Origin: Clostridium_AQ sp900552125
GTDB taxonomy: Bacteria; Bacillota_I; Bacilli_A; Erysipelotrichales; Erysipelotrichaceae
NCBI GenBank assembly: GCA_037892765.1
Contig: JBBKBW010000026.1
DNA length: 35,616 nucleotides
Direction: 5' to 3' (one strand)
Below the pieces are notes generated by a model. It saw only the letters and a list, made by a program, of their open reading frames with translations. It was not told where the DNA came from and did not search any database. The position numbers were made by a program, and so were the translations under genes. Positions 1-9,249 of this stretch are shown piece after piece. Position 1 is the first letter of the stretch, and each line of letters begins with the position of its first letter.

Positions 1-1112
1 ATTCACTAATTCCACATAATCCTTTATCTGCTCATTTTCAATTGGAAAATAACCAAATTTAGAGTCCCCTCTAGATACATACAAACGATCACCTGTAAAT
101 ATCGTTGGATAATGAAAAGATGCTTCACTTCCTCTTAAATCTTTCTCCGCTATGATATTTCCATCTCTATTCATTAGAATTATCCTTGGTGTATCATCAT
201 AATAAAGTGAATTATCAACTATATAATATCCATCATGGTATAAAATTGAACCAAATATAGTATTTCCTAATTCTTTTGTTTCGTTTGTTTTTCTATTAAA
301 TACATAGGTTTTCAAATCCTCTGTGTAGAATTGCAAATACTCATCAATAAAAACTGTATTTTTATCTTGAGATATCACTTTCTTTATTTGTAAATCCAAA
401 TCACATTCTATAGTCACTTCAAAGAATACTTCTCCATCTTTCTCATATTTACTAGTTAATATATATGCGGTATCACCCTGAAAATATAGCTGAATAATAT
501 TGTTAACTCCAGGTATCTGTATCTGTTCAAATTTTAAGAAATTCATATCTCCTATAAAAATATTATTACTTCTTACAAAATATATTTATTTCTATGAAAT
601 TCAAACAACACGAAAGAACCACTATTCATTTCTCCATTTGAAAAAGACGGTAATTTAAATATCTTTTCTCGATTTGTACCATCAAAATTACAACGCATGA
701 TATATTCAACAAGATCATCACTGGATTCCTCATATTCACTCATGAAATAATAAAGCTTATCTTTATATACAGTATAGAAATTTCCTTGTATAAAACCACT
801 ACATGCATCTGGATTATGTAAAGAACAAGAAGAAGAAGGGTTAGCTTCAAGTATTTCCATTTTGTCATTATCCAAATATGAAATAATAACTCCTTCACCT
901 GTCTTTCCTCTTTCTAATGCTTTAGGAAATAATAGAATATAATCTTTCGTCATTTCCATTTGCTTTATTGATGCAAAATTGCTATGTACAATAGAATAAT
1001 CAGCGTCTAAATTATATTTACTATCATCTACTGTATTTTTCTTATCTACAGAAGTACAGGCACAAAGTATTACGGTCATTAACATGCATACCAACTTTAA
1101 CATTATCTTCAT
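1..1112 (-). pseudogene. Frameshifted lipoprotein gene, 3' end outside the window
   Basis: The start at 1112 is preceded by GAGGGGTGATTCT. The product opens with a lipoprotein signal peptide (MKIMLKLVCMLMTVILCACTS), with the lipobox cysteine around residue 19. The first frame stops at 573-575 after about 179 codons. The frame one base back is then open without a stop from about 585 to position 1 (reading GDMNFLKFEQIQIPG and onward), with the same Tyr/Asp/Asn-rich, strand-repeat character. The simplest reading is a single-base deletion near 573-585 in one extracellular, beta-propeller-like lipoprotein. Alternatively the second half is a separate gene, because GGAGAT lies just before an internal ATG at about 545. 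No clean slippery heptamer is visible, so programmed frameshifting is unlikely. Function is unknown. Confidence 0.6.
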
Positions 1113-1206
1113 AGAATCACCCCTCATCTTTTCTATGAATAGTATATAAAAAATATTTAAATACTTTTTATTGAATAATCGAAAGAAATTCTAAAGATTA
1201 GATTCT

Positions 1207-1230
1207 AAAAAAAACAGAGATTATTCCCTG
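1207..1230 (-). terminator. Rho-independent terminator
   Basis: Read on the minus strand, CAGGGA-ATAA-TCTCTG forms a 6-bp stem followed by eight T. It lies about 190 bases downstream of the 54-aa gene that ends at 1422 and just upstream of the lipoprotein gene. No gene was found in the rest of 1113-1421, which is very AT-rich. Confidence 0.6.
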
Positions 1231-1421
1231 CATCTTTCATTTAGTTTTCTTTTCATTATCTTTAACTACAAATAAAGACTACATATCTCTATACCCCCGC
1301 AATCAAAGCATATTTAAGTTTATTTCGATCGTTTTTAAAAATAAAATGATTCATGATTTCAAACAAATATTAATAATAAACTATTATATACATTCACTTT
1401 CCTTGATATCATAATAACTAT

Positions 1422-1586
1422 TTACAATATGATAATAACCCCAAGTAATAGTATTATTATAATACCAGTAATGATTAGATTCTTTTTTATCTTTTCCCTA
1501 TCACCTTTAAAATAAAATTTATTCGCTAGTTCAAAGAGAATAGCACCACTAATAATAGGAATAACCCACTCAATAAAAATATCCAT
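1422..1586 (-). CDS. Small membrane protein, 54 aa
   Basis: This short frame starts at 1586, seven or so bases after a strong AAGGAGGG site. It encodes 54 residues with two hydrophobic segments, about residues 4-20 (IEWVIPIISGAILFEL) and 37-54 (LIITGIIIILLLGVIIIL). They are joined by a basic hinge (KFYFKGDREKIKK), which suggests both ends lie outside and the loop is cytoplasmic. It is not a recognised family. A terminator follows at 1207-1230. The ribosome binding site and the clean two-helix pattern support a real gene; the role is unknown. Confidence 0.6.
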   Translation of the reverse strand: MDIFIEWVIPIISGAILFELANKFYFKGDREKIKKNLIITGIIIILLLGVIIIL

Positions 1587-1738
1587 AAAACTCCCTCCTT
1601 CTTATTTCTAATGCTTTTTATTTGTATTATATAACTAATACAACAGTACAATTCACCATCATTTTTGTCAATATAAGAAAAGTTTACTTTGATTATTACT
1701 TAACTATTTAATAGAAAAAAAGCAAAGTAATAAATTAA

Positions 1739-1775
1739 TAAGACCAATCTTTGATTACTTCTCAGATTAGTCTTA
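1739..1775 (-). terminator. Hairpin terminator after the zinc-ribbon gene
   Basis: A 12-bp inverted repeat (TAAGACYAATCT with one G-U pair) encloses a 13-base loop and is followed on the minus strand by a T-rich run. It lies 20 bases downstream of the stop at 1796. The T-run is interrupted, so termination may be moderate. Confidence 0.45.
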
Positions 1776-1795
1776 TGTAATTTATATATATATAT

Positions 1796-2002
1796 TTATT
1801 TCAGTTTATCTACATCATCAAAATATATTGATATTTCGCCACAGTTTGGACAGACAGCAACTTTTACTTTTCCTAATTCATTACCTAAAATAGAAGTTCC
1901 TTTTACTAATAAGATCCTCCCCATTGCTGTAAGATTTGATATTTGCAGAGAATAGTTTTCTAACATTCCTGTATTACAGCGTATACATTTTCTCATATAC
2001 AT
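1796..2002 (-). CDS. Small zinc-ribbon protein, 68 aa
   Basis: The start is placed at 2002 because AAAGGAGGT sits just before this ATG; an ATG at 2020 would lie upstream of that ribosome binding site. Two CxxC knuckles are visible, CIRC near residues 5-8 and CPNC near 52-55. Together they would bind one zinc ion. Between them is a short beta-rich stretch (MGRILLVKGTSILGN). The layout matches small treble-clef or zinc-ribbon domains of unknown role common in Firmicutes. It is monocistronic, with its own promoter and a terminator on each side. Function cannot be assigned. Confidence 0.75.
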   Translation of the reverse strand: MYMRKCIRCNTGMLENYSLQISNLTAMGRILLVKGTSILGNELGKVKVAVCPNCGEISIYFDDVDKLK

Positions 2003-2055
2003 TGACCTCCTTTTCCTCACTTATACTAATTGTCTTGTATCATCTATTCAATTCC

Positions 2056-2082
2056 ATTATATTGTCTGCTATTTTTTGTCAA
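2056..2082 (-). promoter_or_regulatory. Promoter of the zinc-ribbon gene
   Basis: On the minus strand, TTGACA (2077-2082) and TATAAT (2056-2061) both match the sigma-A consensus, but the spacer is only 15 bases. It starts immediately after the nrdB terminator and about 50 bases before the ATG at 2002. Confidence 0.45.
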
Positions 2083-2085
2083 TAT

Positions 2086-2113
2086 GAAAAAAAGAACAGA
2101 CTAAGCTGTTCTT
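2086..2113 (-). terminator. Terminator of the nrdAB operon
   Basis: On the minus strand, AGAACAG-CTTAGT-CTGTTCT is followed by a T-run. It lies about 28 bases after the nrdB stop codon. Confidence 0.85.
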
Positions 2114-2140
2114 AAATAGGTGTATTGTAAAATATATTAA

Positions 2141-3184
2141 TTATAAATCATCTACTAATGCAGTACTTTTCGCATAAGCTGTAGATTTAGCCTCAAAGAA
2201 GTCTGTTTTGATTAAATTTGCATTGGAATACATAGATACCCATTCCATAGATTTAGGTTCTTTTTCATAGCCTTCATAAAGTGTTCCAAAGCCTAAAGAG
2301 TTACTACGCAGATTTCCCAGGTAATAAATATATTCAGATACCATTTCCATTGTTAGACCCTCAATATCATCTCCAATGACATACTCAGCCCAGCGAATTT
2401 CTTCTTCTACACCATGTTTTAACATATCTCTATATTCTTGAATATGTTCTTCTGTAAATAATTGAGGTTCCTCTTTCTGTAGTTCTAAAATCATTGAGCG
2501 GAATAACCATAAGTGTGTGTTTTCGTCACGATTAATATAACGAATTTCCTGTACAGATCCCGGCATTTTTCCCATTCTTCCTAAGTTATAGAAGAACATG
2601 AAACCAGAATAGAAATAAATACCTTCTAAAATATAATTAGCCATCATCGTTTTCATTAAATGATAACCATCACGATGGATTTGGAAATCGTTGTATAGAT
2701 CTCCGATAAATTTATTTCTCGCAAGCAATCGTTCATCATCTTTCCATTGGTATAAGATATCATTACGTTCCTGTGGTGAACAGATGGAATCTAACATATA
2801 GCTATAGCTTTGTGAATGTACTGCTTCCTGAAATGCCTGTATAGTTAAGCATAGATTGACCTCATTTGCAGTAATATATTCTCCAACATTTGGTAAATTG
2901 GCAGTCTGTATAGAATCTAGAAAGATTAGAAAAGATAAAGTTTTATCATAGGCTGTTTTTTCCGCAACACTTAATTTTCGATAATCTTTTACATCCTGGT
3001 TTAGATTGATTTCTTCCGGAATCCAAAAGTTATTCATTGCTTGACGGTACCAATCAGATACCCATGTGTATTTCATATTGTTGAAGTCATTTAAATTCGT
3101 CGTATTACCATTAATCATACGACGTTTTCCAACCTCACAATCCCCTAACTCATTAAATAATGGTTTGCGTTTTAAATCACTCAT
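2141..3184 (-). CDS. nrdB: Class Ia ribonucleotide reductase, small (radical) subunit
   Basis: NrdB holds the di-iron site and tyrosyl radical that NrdA uses to reduce ribonucleoside diphosphates to deoxyribonucleotides, under aerobic conditions in the cytoplasm. All expected iron ligands can be read: D90 (FLDSIQ), E120 and H123 (EAVH), E187 (LEGIYFYSG), and E221 and H224 (RDENTH). The radical tyrosine is Y127 (SQSY), in the same spacing as E. coli Y122. At 347 residues it has normal family length. Presence of Tyr at 127 argues against the Phe-type class Ic or leucine-type variants. It starts 13 bases after the nrdA stop, so the two are cotranscribed, with nrdA first. No nrdI or nrdH is adjacent. 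Confidence 0.96.
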   Translation of the reverse strand: MSDLKRKPLFNELGDCEVGKRRMINGNTTNLNDFNNMKYTWVSDWYRQAMNNFWIPEEINLNQDVKDYRKLSVAEKTAYDKTLSFLIFLDSIQTANLPNVGEYITANEVNLCLTIQAFQEAVHSQSYSYMLDSICSPQERNDILYQWKDDERLLARNKFIGDLYNDFQIHRDGYHLMKTMMANYILEGIYFYSGFMFFYNLGRMGKMPGSVQEIRYINRDENTHLWLFRSMILELQKEEPQLFTEEHIQEYRDMLKHGVEEEIRWAEYVIGDDIEGLTMEMVSEYIYYLGNLRSNSLGFGTLYEGYEKEPKSMEWVSMYSNANLIKTDFFEAKSTAYAKSTALVDDL

Positions 3185-3197
3185 AGCTTCTCCTTTC

Positions 3198-5714
3198 TTA
3201 AGATGCGCAAGATTCGCATTCTTCTACCTCTAATGACTTACTGCGAACATAGTATAGTGTTTTTACTCCATACTCCCAGGCATGAATAAATAAGTTTAAT
3301 ACCTGTCGTAGTGTAAATTCATTGGTTATATATAGATTTACAGATTGTGCTTGATCGATATGACGCTGACGAATACCAGCAGAACGAACGATCCATTCCT
3401 GATCAATAGTATGTGCATTTTTATATAGCCAGAAAGTCTTTGGATTCAAATCAGGCGCAACTCTTGCGATCATACTTCCTTTTTTCTCTTCTAAGAAATA
3501 TTTATTCATAATTGGATCAACGCCTGCAGTCGTTCCTGCAATAATGGAAGTTGAGCTTGTTGGGGCAATTGCCATCAGCCAGGCATTACGTAAACCATCC
3601 TGCTGAATCTGTTCAGCTAATTCCTGCCATTTCTTAGATGTATAGTTTCGTTTTGTAAAGTATGCTCCAGTTTGCCAATCACTTCCCTCAAATTGAGAAT
3701 AACTACCTTTTTCAATAGATAATTCATGACTTGCCTGAATAGCAAAATAGTTTATCTTTTCAAACAAGGTATCCACAAACTCTAAGTGTTCTTCAGATTC
3801 AAAACGAATTCCCTGTTTTGTAAGCATATGATGATATCCGCTGACTCCTAGTCCTATTGGACGATATTTACGATTCGTTATTTGCGCATAAGGTATTGGA
3901 TAATAGTTCAAATCAATAACATTGTCTAATGCACGTACAACAACATGAATAATATGAGATAACTCTTCTTCATTATTCACATCAATGTTGCCTAAGGATA
4001 GACTTGCCAAGTTACATACTACAAAATCTCCTGGCTTGCTGTTATTTACCACAACGGTTTCTCCATCAACCTCAATGATACGACTTTCTTCTAATTCAAT
4101 AGCTTTCATGTTCTGTGCTATTTCAGTACAAAGATTACTACAATAAATCATACCTTTATGACTATTCGGATTCATGCGATTTACATGATCACGATTAAAT
4201 GTAAATGGAGTTCCTGTTTCTACAGCTGACTTTAAGATTAAGCGAACAACATCTTTTAATACCATAGCACGTTTAGGAACTCTTGCATCCTGTACACAGT
4301 CAAAATAACGCTGTTCCCATTCTTCTCCATAATAGTCTTCTAAGTGATAACCTTTGATTTTATGAATTTCATGTGGACACATAAGATACCATGTCGCATT
4401 TAAATCTTCCTTAGCCATTTTCCAGAATAAATCTGGATAACAAACCGCAGGGAAAACATCATGAGCTTTCATACGGTCATCCCCATTATTGGTACGTAAG
4501 TTTAAAAATTCTGGTAAATCCTTATGCCAAGCATCTAGATAAACAGCTACAGCCCCTTGACGAACACCTAACTGATCCACTGCCGTTGCGGTATCATTTA
4601 CTAATTTAATCCAGCGAATGACTCCTCCAGCCGCTCCTTCAAAACCACGAATATCACTTCCATTAGCACGTACTTTACCAAAATACATACCCATACCGCC
4701 ACCATATTTTGATACTTGAGCAAAATTATCAATACTCTTATAAATATTGTTTAATGTATCTTCTACAGTATCAATAAAACAGCTTGATAACTGGTGATAT
4801 GGTTTTCTAGCATTGGACATAGTTGGTGTAGCCATCGTTACCTGCAATTTACTTAACATATCATAGATCTGTTTTGCCCAGTACACACGATCTTTTTCCA
4901 ACATTGCTAAATGCATCGCAATCCCCATAAACATTTCCTGTGGAGTTTCCAATACTACATGGGAATGAGAACAGATCAAGTAACGTTTTTTCACAAGCTC
5001 AAGCCCACTAAAGGTAAATAAGGCATCTCTTTCATCTTGAATATATGCTTGTAAGCTATCTATTTCTTCATCACTATAGTGCTTACGAATATAATCCCCA
5101 TAATAGCCTTCTTCCTCTAAATACTTTATTTTCTCATGGAAGGAAGAGATTCCTAATTTCTGCATCTGTGCATCGATCTGATTATGCAGTTCATACGCAA
5201 AGAATAAAGAGGCAATGTATTCCCACTTAGGTGCTTCTTTACTAATTAGTTCTACACATGCCTTTATCAGCATCTGTAAACGTTCATCTTTACTCATATC
5301 TTTTTTTAAGAAAGATTGAAACTTCATATATAAATGGCGAAGATCATAAACATCTTCTCTATACTTTTCTTGAATATCCAGCATGATCGTTTTTAATTCA
5401 TCATTCTGTGTTAGTGCTAATAAATCTAAGACAGTTTGACGCTGTTCTGCCTGTTTTTGTCGATAAAGAATATATCGCTTTGCCTCCTGATAGAAATGAT
5501 GCTGCATAAGCTGTTCTTCTACCATATCCTGTATCTTTTCTACACGTAATAAAGATTCATCTCTACAAGCTGTTTCTGTAATATCTTCTACAATTTCCTT
5601 TAAGATATCCTCTTGAATTACTGTATTTGTGCTTTGAAATGCTTTTTGAATCGCAACCGCAATTTTTTCTTTATTAAATTCCTGAAACGTTCCATCTCTT
5701 TTCTGAATTTTCAT
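3198..5714 (-). CDS. nrdA: Class Ia ribonucleotide reductase, large (catalytic) subunit
   Basis: The large subunit carries the active site and allosteric sites for ribonucleotide reduction. At 838 residues it is somewhat longer than E. coli NrdA (761). Residues 1 to about 90 form an ATP-cone (IQKRDGTFQEFNKEKI), so overall activity control by ATP/dATP is expected. Visible catalytic features are the first redox cysteine (SSCFIDT), the N-x-C-x-E motif (NLCTEI) with the thiyl-radical cysteine, the partner cysteine (VVCNLASLSLGNI), and the YY radical-transfer pair (TLYYVRSKS). The C-terminal tail ends CESCAS, a CxxC pair that would accept electrons from thioredoxin or a similar donor. AAAGGTGG precedes the ATG. 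Confidence 0.96.
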   Translation of the reverse strand: MKIQKRDGTFQEFNKEKIAVAIQKAFQSTNTVIQEDILKEIVEDITETACRDESLLRVEKIQDMVEEQLMQHHFYQEAKRYILYRQKQAEQRQTVLDLLALTQNDELKTIMLDIQEKYREDVYDLRHLYMKFQSFLKKDMSKDERLQMLIKACVELISKEAPKWEYIASLFFAYELHNQIDAQMQKLGISSFHEKIKYLEEEGYYGDYIRKHYSDEEIDSLQAYIQDERDALFTFSGLELVKKRYLICSHSHVVLETPQEMFMGIAMHLAMLEKDRVYWAKQIYDMLSKLQVTMATPTMSNARKPYHQLSSCFIDTVEDTLNNIYKSIDNFAQVSKYGGGMGMYFGKVRANGSDIRGFEGAAGGVIRWIKLVNDTATAVDQLGVRQGAVAVYLDAWHKDLPEFLNLRTNNGDDRMKAHDVFPAVCYPDLFWKMAKEDLNATWYLMCPHEIHKIKGYHLEDYYGEEWEQRYFDCVQDARVPKRAMVLKDVVRLILKSAVETGTPFTFNRDHVNRMNPNSHKGMIYCSNLCTEIAQNMKAIELEESRIIEVDGETVVVNNSKPGDFVVCNLASLSLGNIDVNNEEELSHIIHVVVRALDNVIDLNYYPIPYAQITNRKYRPIGLGVSGYHHMLTKQGIRFESEEHLEFVDTLFEKINYFAIQASHELSIEKGSYSQFEGSDWQTGAYFTKRNYTSKKWQELAEQIQQDGLRNAWLMAIAPTSSTSIIAGTTAGVDPIMNKYFLEEKKGSMIARVAPDLNPKTFWLYKNAHTIDQEWIVRSAGIRQRHIDQAQSVNLYITNEFTLRQVLNLFIHAWEYGVKTLYYVRSKSLEVEECESCAS

Positions 5715-5736
5715 TTACTATACCACCTTTTATATT

Positions 5737-5766
5737 AGTATAGATGGAAAACTTACCTTTAGGCAA
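5737..5766 (-). promoter_or_regulatory. Probable nrdAB promoter
   Basis: On the minus strand, TTGCCT (5761-5766) and TATACT (5737-5742) are separated by 18 bases. A small inverted repeat (AGGCA-N7-TGCCT, 5761-5777) overlaps the -35. No classical NrdR box pair was recognised. Confidence 0.5.
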
Positions 5767-5778
5767 CTTATATGCCTG

Positions 5779-5805
5779 AAAAAAAGAATGCTTTTAACAC
5801 ATTCT
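5779..5805 (-). terminator. Terminator of the 213-aa gene
   Basis: On the minus strand, AGAATG and CATTCT enclose a 9-base loop and are followed by seven T. It lies just past the stop codon at 5816. Confidence 0.75.
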
Positions 5806-5815
5806 TTTTAAATAT

Positions 5816-6457
5816 CTATTTTGCTTTCATTAATTGCTGAATCTTCATCTCATATGGAGTACCCTTTAGATCATGAGATGCAGCTTTTAAATGTTCTCTC
5901 TTTTTCTGCCCATTGTTTAAATAACCATATTGCAGAGCAAGCATGTAATGGAACATTCCCTTTTGTGCATCCTGTAATCCTTCTTCTTTTAACTGTGCTT
6001 CCATATCATCAATATAAGAAGTTTTTTCTTCTAGAAGAATATCATAGATTACTTTACATTCTTGAACAATATTTTCTTCCGCTATATTTTTAAGACGTGT
6101 TAATAAAGTTTTACATTTCTTCTTATTACCTTCATCTAGGTAGTAATAAAATGCTTTGATTACTACATCTAGTTCCTGTTTCTTATTCATACGCATATGC
6201 AGCATTACATCAAAACATTCTTCAATTTTCTTTCCATCAGCTTTCATCAGATAGCCATTTAAACGCATATACTCACGATTAAATGCAGGATATAAATATT
6301 TACAGCTAAAAGAATCTAATAGCTTAAAATATTCATCAAATTTACCTTGCTGAAGATAGGCAAATAACTTTTTAAATATTCTTTGTTTCCAGAATTGTGT
6401 AACCACAATTAAGACAATTGTCACAACAATTGCGATAATAATAATTTTATAATCCAT
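5816..6457 (-). CDS. Membrane-anchored helical protein, 213 aa, unknown function
   Basis: The N-terminus is a single transmembrane segment, about residues 4-22 (rich in Ile/Val), followed by WKQR. The remaining roughly 190 residues are charged and strongly helical and would face the cytoplasm. Regular helix pairs such as FDEYFKLLDSF and KKKCKTLLTRLKNIAEE suggest a divergent TPR-like helical-hairpin scaffold, but no consensus repeat can be aligned by eye. GGTGG stands before the ATG. It is monocistronic, with its own terminator, and neighbours offer no functional clue. Confidence 0.75.
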   Translation of the reverse strand: MDYKIIIIAIVVTIVLIVVTQFWKQRIFKKLFAYLQQGKFDEYFKLLDSFSCKYLYPAFNREYMRLNGYLMKADGKKIEECFDVMLHMRMNKKQELDVVIKAFYYYLDEGNKKKCKTLLTRLKNIAEENIVQECKVIYDILLEEKTSYIDDMEAQLKEEGLQDAQKGMFHYMLALQYGYLNNGQKKREHLKAASHDLKGTPYEMKIQQLMKAK

Positions 6458-6571
6458 TTATACCATCCACCTTTTTTGACTATGTCTATTGTACTATATA
6501 TTTTATTATTTTTCACTACCTTCTTTTGTGAACTACGTAAATTTTTATCTTCCTCTTACATAAATCCAATA

Positions 6572-6594
6572 TAAAAAGAGTGTGTATCACACCC
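6572..6594 (-). terminator. Terminator of csoR-copA
   Basis: On the minus strand, GGGTGTG-ATA-CACACTC is followed by TTTTTAT. It begins about 9 bases after the copA stop codon. Confidence 0.8.
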
Positions 6595-6602
6595 TTTATA
6601 AA

Positions 6603-9230
6603 CTATTTAAAGTTACGTAGACGCAATGCATTGCTGACAACACTCACTGAACTAAATGCCATAGCTGCTCCGGCAAATACCGGTGATAACAATGGTCCTC
6701 CGAATACATGTAAGATACCTGCCGCAATAGGAATTCCTAAGGAATTATAGAAGAATGCCCAGAATAGATTTTGTTTAATGTTTCGAATAACGGCTTTGGA
6801 TAAACGAATTGCTGTTTCCACATCTTTAATATTATCTTTTACTAAAACAATATCAGCACTTTCTACTGCAACATCACTTCCACTTCCAATCGCAATCCCA
6901 ACTTCACTTTGTGTTAGCGCAACAGCATCGTTGATTCCATCTCCAACCATTGCGACTTTTTTTCCTTCTGCCTGAAGTTTCTTCACTTCTTCACCTTTTT
7001 GATCAGGTAATACCTGTGCAATAACATGGGTAATTCCAGCAGATTGGGCAATCGCATCAGCAGTAATTTTATTATCTCCTGTAAGCATGACTACATCAAT
7101 ATCCATGCTTTGAAGCTTTTTAATAACATCTTTAGTCTGTGGTTTTAATTCATCGGCAATCGCAATAATACCTAGTACATGGTTCTTAGTACCAACCCAT
7201 ACTACGGTTTTCCCTTGATTCTGCCATACAAGTTCCTGTTCTTCATAAGAAGTACAGTCTACTCCGATTTCATCCATAAATCGATGACTTCCTGCATACC
7301 ATGTTTCGCCATTAAATATACCACTTAAACCTCGTCCATTATGTGTTTCAATCTGATTCATCTGATCAAACACTATATTTTCCTGTTTAGCTTTTTCTAA
7401 TATTGCAGTCGCTAGCGGATGTTTACTTCCCTGTTCAAGTGAAGAAGCAATTCGTAATAAGTCTTCTTCATTCTCTGAAGCCATATCCGTTACGACTGGT
7501 TTTCCAATTGTTAAAGTTCCTGTTTTATCAAAGACAATCGTATCAATACTGCTAGCTGTTTCTAATGCTTCACCGCTTTTCATAAAGATACCAAACTGAG
7601 CTGCTTTTCCTGTACCAACCATAATAGCTGTAGGAGTAGCTAAACCTAAAGCACATGGACATGCGATGACTAATACACTAACAAATATCGTTAACGCAAA
7701 GGCAAAATCTCTTGTATACATATACCACAATACTGCTGCAATAAAAGCAATAGCCATAACAGTAGGGACAAAGTATAGTGATATCTTATCCGCAATACGT
7801 GCAATCGGTGCTTTCTTTCCTTGCGCTTCTTCTACCATTTTAATGATTTTCGCAAGTGTTGTATCTTCATCGGCGGCATTACATTCCATTACAATTCTAG
7901 CATCAAGATTAATTGTTCCCTGATGAATTTCATCACCCTTTTCCTTAACTACCGGCATACTTTCTCCAGTAAGCATACTTTCATCAAAGTTTGCACGACC
8001 TTCTCTAATGATTCCATCTACTGGTACATGTTCACCAGGTTTCACAACTAATACATCATGTAAGCTGATTTCTTCTGCCTGAATTTCAATCTCTTTTCCA
8101 TCACGCAGTAATGTTGCGGTTGTTGGACGCAGCTTTAATAACGCTGAAATTGCCCCAGTTGATTTCTTTTTTGATATACTTTCTAAATGTTTACCAAACT
8201 GAACAAGTGCCACAACAACACCAGCAGATTCAAAATATAAAGAATGAACCGCATGTACATTTCCCTGTGCAATTGAAATCATAGAATATAAAGAATATAA
8301 ATATGCACTTCCTGTACCTACAGCCACAAGTGTATCCATATTAGGAGCTTTATGCCATAGAGCTTTCATACCACGTATAAAGAAATGTCTACCTAAAATT
8401 AATATAAGTGTAGCAAGTATAAACTGAATAAACGCAAAATTAAATGGATTAATGTCATAATGAATGATCGCTGGTAATGGAAGTTTAATATTTCCCAGCA
8501 TATGTGACATACCGATATATAGTAAGATAAATGCCAGTACTAATGTAGTATAGATTTTTATATTTTCATAATCCTTCTTTTCTTCCGTTTCTTCATGTTT
8601 TTCATGTAGTTTTGCCTGATATCCGCAATCCTTTATAATCTGTAAGATTTCAGATAATTTGATTTTATGTGGATTTACTTCAACAGTCGCAGTGTTAGTA
8701 AGTAATGCAACAGTGACTGACTCAATTCCATCTTTTTTCTTTAATGCATTCTCTATGGAAGCACTGCAGGAAGAACATGTCATTCCTTCAATATCGATCA
8801 CATAAGTTTTCTTTTCCTCTGCCAATAACTGAAAACCACCTTTTTCTACTGCTTTTGTCCATGCATCAAAATGATTTTCTGTATACGTAATAGAAACATT
8901 ATTCATTACTAAATTAACATTGGCTTCCTCAATTTCATCAAAACGATTTAAAATTCTTTCCACTGCACTGCTGCAGGAAGCACAATGCATTCCTTCAACA
9001 CGATATATCTGTGTATGACTTTCTAGTTTATCTTTCATGATAAAACCGCCTTTTTTAATTGCCTGTTTTGCGGTTTCTTCTTCATAGCCATCATTATACT
9101 CTACGACAGCTTCTTCTAAAACTAAATTTACATTCGCATCTTCTACATGAGGCTGTTTCTTTAGTATTCTTTCAACTGAAGCAGCACATGCAGAACAATG
9201 CATCCCTTCTATTTTATATGCTTTTTTCAT
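6603..9230 (-). CDS. copA: Copper-exporting P1B-type ATPase with three metal-binding domains
   Basis: This 875-residue membrane ATPase pumps Cu(I) out of the cell. Three heavy-metal-associated domains precede the membrane part, each with GMxCxxC: C12/C15, C83/C86 and C152/C155. Most Firmicutes CopA proteins carry one or two, so the third is notable. The transport core has TGES (421-424, actuator), CPC (524-526, the Cu-binding motif of helix 6), DKTGT with phosphorylated D568, the P1B-specific HP (604-605) and GDGIND (763-768). The CPC motif indicates monovalent copper (or silver) transport. It begins 19 bases after csoR and is cotranscribed with it, so copper relieves CsoR repression and induces the pump. 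Confidence 0.96.
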   Translation of the reverse strand: MKKAYKIEGMHCSACAASVERILKKQPHVEDANVNLVLEEAVVEYNDGYEEETAKQAIKKGGFIMKDKLESHTQIYRVEGMHCASCSSAVERILNRFDEIEEANVNLVMNNVSITYTENHFDAWTKAVEKGGFQLLAEEKKTYVIDIEGMTCSSCSASIENALKKKDGIESVTVALLTNTATVEVNPHKIKLSEILQIIKDCGYQAKLHEKHEETEEKKDYENIKIYTTLVLAFILLYIGMSHMLGNIKLPLPAIIHYDINPFNFAFIQFILATLILILGRHFFIRGMKALWHKAPNMDTLVAVGTGSAYLYSLYSMISIAQGNVHAVHSLYFESAGVVVALVQFGKHLESISKKKSTGAISALLKLRPTTATLLRDGKEIEIQAEEISLHDVLVVKPGEHVPVDGIIREGRANFDESMLTGESMPVVKEKGDEIHQGTINLDARIVMECNAADEDTTLAKIIKMVEEAQGKKAPIARIADKISLYFVPTVMAIAFIAAVLWYMYTRDFAFALTIFVSVLVIACPCALGLATPTAIMVGTGKAAQFGIFMKSGEALETASSIDTIVFDKTGTLTIGKPVVTDMASENEEDLLRIASSLEQGSKHPLATAILEKAKQENIVFDQMNQIETHNGRGLSGIFNGETWYAGSHRFMDEIGVDCTSYEEQELVWQNQGKTVVWVGTKNHVLGIIAIADELKPQTKDVIKKLQSMDIDVVMLTGDNKITADAIAQSAGITHVIAQVLPDQKGEEVKKLQAEGKKVAMVGDGINDAVALTQSEVGIAIGSGSDVAVESADIVLVKDNIKDVETAIRLSKAVIRNIKQNLFWAFFYNSLGIPIAAGILHVFGGPLLSPVFAGAAMAFSSVSVVSNALRLRNFK

Positions 9231-9249
9231 ACGTTCCCTCCTCGTCTAC

